DNA of 12,677 nt from an uncultured Chitinophagaceae bacterium. Lineage in GTDB: Bacteria > Bacteroidota > Bacteroidia > Chitinophagales > Chitinophagaceae. A program made the position numbers and the translations under genes. This document shows positions 1-5,813 of this stretch, in pieces (the first letter of the stretch is position 1; every line of letters starts with the position of its first letter). Under the pieces are notes generated by a model that worked only from the letters and a program-made list of their open reading frames with translations, was not told where the DNA came from and made no database searches. The DNA is taken from positions 1-12,677 of the forward strand of contig CAMPGT010000105.1 in the NCBI GenBank assembly GCA_946885665.1, given 5' to 3'.

Positions 1-50
1 CACAAGCGCGATAACCCCCATCTGACCCGCTTTCTACCTCTATTGCTCAT
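1..50 (-). CDS. Possible start of an unidentified gene, cut by window edge
   Basis: On the minus strand an ATG at 50-48 opens a frame that stays open to base 1 and would read MSNRGRKRVRWGLSRL. It overlaps the acetyltransferase stop at 40-42, a layout common for tightly packed genes. The peptide is strongly basic, but sixteen residues are too few to name a family. Only a weak TTTGG lies upstream. The frame may be chance, and these bases may instead be remains of the acetyltransferase C-terminal domain, so the call is tentative. Confidence 0.22.
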   Translation of the reverse strand, partial: MSNRGRKRVRWGLSRL

Positions 51-549
51 CCAAAATATGCCGGTTGGCGACAGACACTTCCCGGTCCCACGCAAATACT
101 GGTGAAAGGCCGGCAGCGGTCATGCGGCGGGCAGCAGAAACAACCGGTTGATCCGGGTTAACTTTTTCTGCTATCATTCGGTTAAGAACATATTCCTCTT
201 TGAAATCGAAATGCAGATACACTTCACGGCCCATTGGCGTAGCATCCAGCCTGATGCAGGGCACCTCGCCAAGATGAGCAATGGCGTGTTCCATCAGCGA
301 TGCCGCGATGCCCTGCCTCCGCTGTTCGGGATCGACCAGCATCATGCCGATCCATGCAAACCGGTTGTCGTAACGCATGGTTGACACCGTGCCCACCACA
401 ACGTCCTCTTTCACGGCAACGAACACATCTCCCTGATCCAAATCCAAAAACTGTTTCCAGTCGCCGGCCACCTGGTTCCAGCCGGCAGCGCGGCACAATC
501 GTAAGCCTGCCGGAATATCTTCTTCCATCATTTTACGGATGGAGATCAT
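40..549 (-). CDS. GNAT-family N-acetyltransferase, probably missing its C-terminal domain
   Basis: This 169-residue cytoplasmic protein should transfer an acetyl group from acetyl-CoA to an unknown amine. The GNAT fold is visible: the start MISIRKM, the strand WIGMMLVDP (residues 67-74), and the acetyl-CoA loop QRRQGIA (76-82), followed by the conserved LDATPMGREVYLHFDF segment (101-116). The start at 549 is chosen because AAAAAGGA lies 7 bases upstream and the GNAT homology begins there; extending upstream would only re-read the transporter gene in another frame. It overlaps the transporter gene by 17 bases, so the two are probably translated together. In the relatives I know, a segment like DREVSVANRHIL (155-166) opens a second domain (Acetyltransf_18 type) of roughly 100 residues; here the frame ends three residues later at TAG, with another TAG two codons on. 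It may be a naturally short form or a decayed gene. Confidence 0.82.
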   Translation of the reverse strand: MISIRKMMEEDIPAGLRLCRAAGWNQVAGDWKQFLDLDQGDVFVAVKEDVVVGTVSTMRYDNRFAWIGMMLVDPEQRRQGIAASLMEHAIAHLGEVPCIRLDATPMGREVYLHFDFKEEYVLNRMIAEKVNPDQPVVSAARRMTAAGLSPVFAWDREVSVANRHILDEQ

Positions 550-1777
550 GCGGCAGTCCTTTTTTAGGCAGGAAAGAAACGGCAATGGTGCCGATGAATG
601 CCAGTATGATGAGGGCAGCGAACCCATTGACATAACTGCCGCTGATATCGCGCAGCCAGGCGGCAAGCATCGGTCCAAATGCTTCGCCGAGTCCATCGGC
701 GGAGATTACGATGCCCATCACTCTTCCCAGCACCTTTACGCCAAAAAGTTCGGCCGCCATCAGCGGTATGATCATGTAATCGCCACCCAGCGCCATGCCG
801 AACAGGAAAGCGAAGATGTAAACGATGCCGGGAGTGTTCGCAGCGTATAGCAGCGGAATAGATACCGCTACCATGAAGTAGATGAGCATCATCACATACT
901 TTTTCGGGATCCTGTCTGCCAGCCATCCCATGAACAGGCGGCCCACGATGCTGGCGCCCAAAACGATGGACATAACATTGGCCGCTTGCTGCTGTGTGTA
1001 TTTGAGGTCAATGCTCATGAATAATTTCAGGTTCTGGCTGGTACCCGACACCGCGCCTATCGAACACACGCTGCCGATCACGAGCAAATAAAACGGCCAT
1101 GTTTTCAGGATGTGCGCGAAAGGAACTTTTGGTGACTGCGGTTTCCTGGCAGGCGTCGCGGGAGTTTCATTTTCCGGGCTCTCCTTTACGAACCACGCCA
1201 TGGGAAAGGCAATGGCAATCATGAGGACGCCCAGCCAAAACAGTCCGCCGCGCCACCCAAAGGAAACATTCAATGCTTTCGCAATTTGGGGCACGAGCAT
1301 GCCGCCCACGCCGATACCCAGGTAGGCGATACCCATCACTTTACCCCGGGTGGTGCTGAACCATTTGGAAATCAACACCTGGTTGGGCAACGGCCCGCCA
1401 AAAAGATATCCCAGTGCATTGAAGAGGTAAAAAACATAGAATTGCCAGAGAGAGGTCATGATGCTCAAGCCGATGAGTGCAAGTCCGCCCATCACGATTC
1501 CCGTGAGCATTAACCGCCGGGCGCCAAACCTGTCGATGATCCAGCCGGCGAAGAATCCGAATATGGGGCCGATCACCAGCTTGCCCACGGCATTGCCCGA
1601 CGTGATGATCGACCGCGACCAGCCGAATTCTTTTATCCAGAAGTCGAAGAAAAACGGCAATCCGTAGAACATGATGCCGACGAGCGAGAACAGGCTGAGA
1701 AAGGCCGCGGCGCCAACGTTGAACTTTCTGCGCCGCAGTGTTTTTTCATTGAGGGTAGTTTCGGGAATTGTTTCCAA
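533..1777 (-). CDS. MFS transporter, OFA/monocarboxylate-like
   Basis: A 414-residue inner-membrane transporter of the major facilitator superfamily with about 12 hydrophobic segments. The signature loop DRFGARR follows helix 2 (residues 82-88), and its repeat-half counterpart GRLFMGWLADRIPKK lies at 279-293. A charged, proline-rich loop at about 198-220 separates the halves. GWSRS (52-56), KWFSTTRGKVMGIA (138-151) and GVGGMLVPQ (156-164) recall oxalate/formate antiporters and monocarboxylate carriers, so a small organic acid or uronate is a reasonable substrate guess, not shown. The start appears to be TTG at 1777: an in-frame TGA lies three codons upstream, and the next in-frame ATG falls inside helix 1. 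No Shine-Dalgarno is visible. The gene overlaps the acetyltransferase downstream. The sugar operon on the same strand might use it for uptake, but the hydrolase gene lies between them. Confidence 0.85.
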   Translation of the reverse strand: METIPETTLNEKTLRRRKFNVGAAAFLSLFSLVGIMFYGLPFFFDFWIKEFGWSRSIITSGNAVGKLVIGPIFGFFAGWIIDRFGARRLMLTGIVMGGLALIGLSIMTSLWQFYVFYLFNALGYLFGGPLPNQVLISKWFSTTRGKVMGIAYLGIGVGGMLVPQIAKALNVSFGWRGGLFWLGVLMIAIAFPMAWFVKESPENETPATPARKPQSPKVPFAHILKTWPFYLLVIGSVCSIGAVSGTSQNLKLFMSIDLKYTQQQAANVMSIVLGASIVGRLFMGWLADRIPKKYVMMLIYFMVAVSIPLLYAANTPGIVYIFAFLFGMALGGDYMIIPLMAAELFGVKVLGRVMGIVISADGLGEAFGPMLAAWLRDISGSYVNGFAALIILAFIGTIAVSFLPKKGLPHDLHP

Positions 1778-1832
1778 TGGCAGTCAATTTATTCATGGAA
1801 AATAACCATTAATCCAAATCTTTCCGTAGTTT
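1778..1832. promoter_or_regulatory. Short divergent intergenic region, transporter / hydrolase
   Basis: These 55 AT-rich bases must hold the start signals for the minus-strand transporter and the plus-strand hydrolase. I find no exact TAnnTTTG box on either strand. A small inverted repeat, ATGG (1795-1798) and CCAT (1806-1809), sits near the middle. Neither start has a Shine-Dalgarno. That promoters lie here is inferred from the gene layout alone. Confidence 0.35.
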
Positions 1833-2876
1833 ATGTGTATGAAGTCACATGTTTCCAGGAGAAATTTTCTCAAAAATACCTCGCTCGGTATTGGCGCAGG
1901 AAGTTTTGGACTGCCTGATTTTTTTATGCAGCCCGACGTCAGGCAAAAAAATCTTGCCGGCGCACGAACCGTCAACATCGGCACCGTGTCGGTCATGGAC
2001 CTGCGCGCCTCTTCGTCGCAGGACATGGTAAACCAGGTGCTGAAAATTATGGAAGGGATGGCAGGCTATCATCCCGACATCATTTGCCTGCCGGAGATCT
2101 TTGCGTTCAGCAACATCCAGGGCGGGCATAATGCCAAAGAAGTTGCGGAACAGGCGCCGGGGCCTGTGGTGTCGCCATTCCTGCAATTTGCGGCTAAGCA
2201 TAATTGTTATGTCATCTGCCCAACGTACACGCGATACGATGGTGATATTTATATCTCCGCAGTCCTTATCGACAGGAAAGGAAAGGTGGTCGGCGAATAC
2301 CACAAGATACGGCCCACCGAAGGCGAAATGGAAATGGGTGTGCAGCCGGGCAGCTTCGACGCACCGGTATTCGATACCGACTTTGGAAAGATCGGCATAC
2401 AGATTTGCTTCGATATAAAGTGGGAGGAAGGATGGGATGCCCTGAAGAAAAAAGGCGCGCAGATCGTTTTCTGGCCGTCGGCTTATGCCGCTGGCAGAGA
2501 AATTAGCAGCAGGGCGTGGAAGCACCAGGTGTATATCGTGTCGAGCACACAGAAGGACACGAGTAAGATATGCGACATGACAGGCGAAACGATTGCGCAA
2601 ACGGGAAGATGGCAACGCAACTGGGTTTGTGCGCCGGTCAATCTGGAGAAGGCGTTTATACTGAGCTGGCCGGCGGTGAACGTGTTTCCGGCTATCCAGA
2701 AAAAATATGGTTCGAAAGTGGTGTTGAATACTTTCAGTGAAGAAGAGTGGACGATTATCGAGAGCCTCGACAAGGATTTGAAGATTGCGGATGTATTGAA
2801 GGAGTTTGATTTAAAAACTGAATATGAGGTGTTGAAGGAGGTGGCGGAGTTGCAGGAGAAGAAGCGGGAGGCGTGA
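1833..2876 (+). CDS. Tat-exported carbon-nitrogen hydrolase (nitrilase superfamily)
   Basis: A 347-residue hydrolase of the nitrilase/amidase superfamily, whose members cleave nonpeptide C-N bonds in amides, carbamoyl compounds or nitriles through a cysteine thioester. The catalytic set is visible: Glu88 in CLPEIF, Lys158 in EYHKIRP and Cys192 in IQICFDI. The N-terminus carries a twin-arginine signal, SRRNFLKN (residues 8-15), followed by a short Gly-rich hydrophobic stretch, so export in folded form to the periplasm is predicted. Most relatives are cytoplasmic. ATG codons at 1833 and 1839 are both possible starts, and neither has a Shine-Dalgarno; the longer is given. The natural substrate cannot be told from sequence. 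The gene is divergent from the MFS transporter and convergent with the SDR gene, so it is probably its own transcription unit. Its last codon runs into short 7-base repeats. Confidence 0.88.
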   Translation: MCMKSHVSRRNFLKNTSLGIGAGSFGLPDFFMQPDVRQKNLAGARTVNIGTVSVMDLRASSSQDMVNQVLKIMEGMAGYHPDIICLPEIFAFSNIQGGHNAKEVAEQAPGPVVSPFLQFAAKHNCYVICPTYTRYDGDIYISAVLIDRKGKVVGEYHKIRPTEGEMEMGVQPGSFDAPVFDTDFGKIGIQICFDIKWEEGWDALKKKGAQIVFWPSAYAAGREISSRAWKHQVYIVSSTQKDTSKICDMTGETIAQTGRWQRNWVCAPVNLEKAFILSWPAVNVFPAIQKKYGSKVVLNTFSEEEWTIIESLDKDLKIADVLKEFDLKTEYEVLKEVAELQEKKREA

Positions 2877-2886
2877 GACGTGAAAC
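2873..2886. repeat. Two-copy imperfect 7-base tandem repeat
   Basis: GTGAGAC followed directly by GTGAAAC, beginning in the stop codon region of the hydrolase gene. It is short enough to be chance, but other period-7 repeats occur nearby at 2940 and 3750. Confidence 0.4.
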
Positions 2887-2898
2887 GGCAAAAGGTAT

Positions 2899-2936
2899 CC
2901 CCCGCTGGCGGGGGTGGCGCGAAGCGCCGGGGGTGG
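2899..2936. repeat. REP-like GC-rich double hairpin between convergent genes
   Basis: Two hairpins stand back to back. The first pairs CCCCCG (2899-2904) with CGGGGG (2909-2914) around a CTGG loop. The second pairs GGCGC (2916-2920) with GCGCC (2924-2928) around a GAA loop. A direct repeat GGGGGTGG occurs at 2910-2917 and 2929-2936, so the leading C-run could pair with either G-run. The element lies in the 86-base gap between two convergent genes, where REP elements are often found and where it could act as a bidirectional terminator or mRNA stabiliser. There is no U-tract, so a classic intrinsic terminator is not supported. Whether it is repeated elsewhere in the genome cannot be seen here. 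Confidence 0.6.
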
Positions 2937-2939
2937 ACC

Positions 2940-2960
2940 GGCAATGGGCAATGGGCAACC
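2940..2960. repeat. 7-base tandem repeat, about 2.7 copies
   Basis: GGCAATG occurs twice perfectly (2940-2946, 2947-2953) and is followed by the partial copy GGCAA. It sits between the hairpin element and the SDR stop codon at 2963-2965. No function is evident; slipped-strand changes here would not alter a protein. Confidence 0.65.
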
Positions 2961-2962
2961 TT

Positions 2963-3733
2963 TCAAAGCCTGCCCAACGTCATCCCGCCATCCACCATAA
3001 CCACCTGACCTGTAGAATAAGGCAACAACCCCGAAACAATAGCCAGCACTGCCTTCCCCACATCTTCCGGTGTACCCCACCGCTTCTGAATGGTCAGCCC
3101 GTTACTGATAAGCTTGTCGTATTTGTCAGTAACCCCTGCGGTCATATCGCTCCTGATGATGCCGGGCCGCACCTCATACACAGGGATATCATATTCACCA
3201 AGGCGGGTAGCAAACAGTTGCGTCATCATACTCACACCTGCCTTCGCCACACAATACTCGCCCCTGTTTACAGAAGCCACCGTTGCCGACACGGAAGAAA
3301 TATTTACAATGCAGCCGCTGAATTCCTTCCTTTCGTTACGCTGCTCGATCATCCAGTTTGCCACCGACTGCGTAAGAAAATAGGGGCCCTGTAAATTTGT
3401 CCGGATCAATAAGGCGAAACTTTCTTCGCTGGCTTCGAGAATATCTTTTCTTTCTTTTGGAGCGATGCCAGCGTTGTTGACCAGTACGTTGAGGCGGCCG
3501 AAAAAATCCCTCACTTGTTGCAGCATTTGTTTTCGTGCGGCGGCATCGGCGATATTTGCCTGGCAATACAAAACTTTCGCGCCGGCGGCTTCGAGTTCCC
3601 GCAGGTTGTCATGCACGGCGGACGCATCGCGAACACCGTTTATGGCGAGGTCGTACCCCGCCGCAGCAAGTCGTTGGGCGATGCCAAATCCAATTCCGCG
3701 GCTGCCGCCTGTTATAAGCGCTACTGGTTTCAT
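2963..3733 (-). CDS. SDR-family NAD(P)-dependent oxidoreductase
   Basis: A 256-residue cytoplasmic short-chain dehydrogenase/reductase of the classical type, close to the usual 250 residues. It shows the cofactor loop TGGSRGIG (residues 8-15), NNAG (86-89), the active-site Asn113, Ser147 in VNISSVSA, and the Tyr160-x3-Lys164 pair in EYCVAK. The tail, GQVVMVDGGMTLGRL, is the usual substrate-lid and dimer-contact end. FabG-like enzymes and sugar or deoxyuronate dehydrogenases such as KduD share this pattern, so sequence alone does not fix the substrate. It is the last gene of the minus-strand sugar operon, 86 bases after the Gfo/Idh gene, and a sugar or keto-sugar substrate is inferred from that. 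The start has no Shine-Dalgarno. The larger gap leaves room for its own promoter, though I found no clear one. Confidence 0.9.
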   Translation of the reverse strand: MKPVALITGGSRGIGFGIAQRLAAAGYDLAINGVRDASAVHDNLRELEAAGAKVLYCQANIADAAARKQMLQQVRDFFGRLNVLVNNAGIAPKERKDILEASEESFALLIRTNLQGPYFLTQSVANWMIEQRNERKEFSGCIVNISSVSATVASVNRGEYCVAKAGVSMMTQLFATRLGEYDIPVYEVRPGIIRSDMTAGVTDKYDKLISNGLTIQKRWGTPEDVGKAVLAIVSGLLPYSTGQVVMVDGGMTLGRL

Positions 3734-3819
3734 TGATGATTTATCGTAGTTTTTGCTTTTTGCGTGTCTACCCCCAGTTGCCGTTCGGGCATAACTTAAA
3801 AGTTAAAATCTCTCCGGTC
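3734..3819 (-). other. Intergenic spacer upstream of SDR, with 7-base repeat and AT hairpin
   Basis: This 86-base gap breaks the otherwise tight spacing of the sugar operon. It holds a perfect two-copy heptamer TTTTTGC (3750-3763) and an AT-rich inverted repeat, TAACT (3792-3796) pairing with AGTTA (3801-3805). The inverted repeat lies just past the Gfo/Idh stop and could weakly slow transcription, but no U-tract follows it. No TAnnTTTG box is present on the minus strand. Confidence 0.4.
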
Positions 3820-4971
3820 TCAAATCTCCGGCACCGCTACCCAGCACCGCTTCTCCCAACTCTCCAACCCCTTCTCCGCAAGCTGCACCCCTTTCGCACC
3901 TTCCCTGAGATCCCAGGGAAAAGGCTCATCCTTCACCACATGTTTTAAGAAAAGCTCCCACTGCACTTTGAATGCATTATCATATACTTCCTGCTCCGGC
4001 ACCTTACTCCATCCCTCGTAAAAATTAATCGGCTGCGGCACATCAGGATTCCACACGGGCCGCGGCGTATTGCCGTAATGCTGAATGAAACACTCCCGCA
4101 ATCCCGCCACCGCCGATCCCTTCGAGCCATCCACCTGCAGCGTAAGCAGGTCGTCCCTGCGCACCCGCACCGTCCACGAAGAATTGAACTGCGCCACCAC
4201 ACCGTTCTCAAGTTCAAACGTTGCATAAGCGGCATCGTCGGCGGTACACCGGTAAGGTTTTCCGTTCTCATCTATCCGCTCGTTAATGTGCGTTTTGCCC
4301 AGACACGATACCGCTTTCACCTTTCCAAAAATATTGTCGAGCACATAGCGCCAGTGGCACAGCATATCCACAATAATTCCGCCGTCATCTTCCTTGCGGT
4401 AGTTCCACGACGGACGTTGAGCCGGCACAGTGTGGCCCTCAAATACCCAATAGCCGAATTCACCACGCACCGACAATATCTCTCCAAAAAATCCTGTCTC
4501 AATTAATCTTTTCAACTTGATCATTCCCGGCAGCCACAGCTTATCCTGCACCACGCCGTTCTTCACGCCCGCTTCTTTGCAGAGTGCAAAAAGCTCAAGC
4601 GCAACAGCGGTAGACACGGCAACAGGTTTTTCGCAATACACATGTTTGCCTGCCTTCACTGCCTGCCTCACACCTTCGGCCCTTCTGCCTGTTGTTTGCG
4701 CGTCGAAATAGATCTGGTAATAAGGATCATTCATCACCTTGCCGAGGTCGGTGGTAAATTTTTCTACTCCCGAAACCTGCGAAAGTTTACGCAGCTTGTT
4801 TTCATCGCGGCCCACAAGAACGGGATCGGGCATGATCAATTCGCCGTCACTTGTTTTCACGCCACCCTGCTTAATAATTTCGGTGATGGATCGCAACAAG
4901 TGCTGGTTCGTGCCCATTCTGCCCGTTACCCCATTCATGATGATGCCTGTCTTATGAATTGTTGCTGCCAT
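3820..4971 (-). CDS. Gfo/Idh/MocA-family oxidoreductase
   Basis: A 383-residue cytoplasmic NAD(P)-dependent enzyme of the glucose-fructose oxidoreductase / inositol dehydrogenase / MocA family, whose members oxidise or reduce hydroxyl groups on sugars and cyclitols. The Rossmann loop is GVTGRMG (residues 14-20), and the family hallmark EKP is at 114-116 in HVYCEKPVA, its lysine being a catalytic residue in studied members. The C-terminal half (about 150-350) forms the substrate domain and contains DMLCHWRYVLD, the usual helix with an active-site His. Length fits the family. It starts 8 bases after the isomerase stop, on an A-rich stretch without Shine-Dalgarno, so co-transcription with the isomerase and GH88 genes is very likely. 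No signal peptide is present, unlike the Tat-exported members common in Bacteroidota. The exact sugar is unknown. Confidence 0.9.
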   Translation of the reverse strand: MAATIHKTGIIMNGVTGRMGTNQHLLRSITEIIKQGGVKTSDGELIMPDPVLVGRDENKLRKLSQVSGVEKFTTDLGKVMNDPYYQIYFDAQTTGRRAEGVRQAVKAGKHVYCEKPVAVSTAVALELFALCKEAGVKNGVVQDKLWLPGMIKLKRLIETGFFGEILSVRGEFGYWVFEGHTVPAQRPSWNYRKEDDGGIIVDMLCHWRYVLDNIFGKVKAVSCLGKTHINERIDENGKPYRCTADDAAYATFELENGVVAQFNSSWTVRVRRDDLLTLQVDGSKGSAVAGLRECFIQHYGNTPRPVWNPDVPQPINFYEGWSKVPEQEVYDNAFKVQWELFLKHVVKDEPFPWDLREGAKGVQLAEKGLESWEKRCWVAVPEI

Positions 4972-4979
4972 TTTTTTAA

Positions 4980-5813
4980 TTATGATTTGGTTAAATACGC
5001 ATTGACGATCCGGTTCAAATATTTATCCTGATCCTCCTGCCAGTGTTGCGTCGAAAAAATCTCCACTTCATTAAAACCGTTGAATCCCGCTTCTTCCACC
5101 CATCCTCTTATTTCTCTAACATTGATGCACCCCTCGCCCATAATACCCCTGTCATTCAGCATGTCGGTCGTGGGCACCTTCCAGTCGCAAATGTGAAAAG
5201 CCGAAAGGTTATCGTGCTCTGCGCAGCGGCCGATCTGTTCCTTCAGTTCCGGGTCCCACCAAAGGTGGTAAACATCAACGGCCACGCCTACCCATTTTGA
5301 GTGGAAATATTCCGCCACATCGTTTGCCTGCCGCAAAGTGTTGATGGCGGATCTGTCGCCGGCATACATGGGATGGAGCGGTTCGATGGCAAGCACCACG
5401 CCGTTTTTTTCGGCAGCCGCAACACATGCCTCGATACCTTCGGTTATCCGTTGCCGTGACACACTTAGCGCCTGGCCGGCAACGGCGCCACATACGAGCA
5501 CCAGCAAGGGTGCGCCCAGCTCTGCGGCTTCTTCGATGGCCCTGATATTTTCCTTCACGGCGTTTGCGCGCCCTTCTGCATTAGCGGCGGGAAAAAAGCC
5601 ACCCCGGCACAACGAAACGATCTCAAGATTTTTTTGCCTGAGCATATTTCCCGTTTGTCGAATGTTCCTGCCTGCTAGTGCATCGCGCCACACGGTAATG
5701 CCTCCTGCCCCCACTTCCGAAAACTTTTGTGCGGCGCGGTCGATGTCCCACGGTTTCAGCGTGATGGTGTGAATGCACATCCGCGAAAGATCGTTCAACT
5801 CGCGCGCGCTCAT
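4980..5813 (-). CDS. Sugar phosphate isomerase/epimerase-like TIM-barrel enzyme
   Basis: A 277-residue cytoplasmic protein of the xylose-isomerase-like TIM-barrel superfamily (AP endonuclease 2 fold). Candidate metal and acid/base residues at barrel strand ends are Glu144 in AIEPLHP, Asp180 and His183 in AVDVYHLWWD, His207 and Asp210 in FHICDWK, and Glu249 in NEVEIF. Members isomerise or epimerise keto-sugars; some related proteins instead eliminate or hydrate 3-keto-glycosides. The start at 5813 is chosen because its ATG overlaps the GH88 stop as ATGA, a sign of translational coupling. A longer version reaching to 5954 would overlap GH88 by 145 bases and add residues unlike the family. Met12 (MCIHTITL) is a less likely alternative. 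It lies between the GH88 and Gfo/Idh genes, pointing to a shared catabolic route. Confidence 0.87.
   Translation of the reverse strand: MSARELNDLSRMCIHTITLKPWDIDRAAQKFSEVGAGGITVWRDALAGRNIRQTGNMLRQKNLEIVSLCRGGFFPAANAEGRANAVKENIRAIEEAAELGAPLLVLVCGAVAGQALSVSRQRITEGIEACVAAAEKNGVVLAIEPLHPMYAGDRSAINTLRQANDVAEYFHSKWVGVAVDVYHLWWDPELKEQIGRCAEHDNLSAFHICDWKVPTTDMLNDRGIMGEGCINVREIRGWVEEAGFNGFNEVEIFSTQHWQEDQDKYLNRIVNAYLTKS

Noticed and set aside
1827..1834. TAGTTTAT before the hydrolase ATG as a -7 box
   Set aside because: Two of the six fixed positions mismatch, and the predicted transcript start would lie after the start codon.
1845..2615. A 256-codon open frame on the minus strand opposite the hydrolase gene
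   Set aside because: The opposite frame encodes a clear enzyme with all catalytic residues, while the minus-strand product has no recognisable motif and is rich in residues typical of antisense reading.
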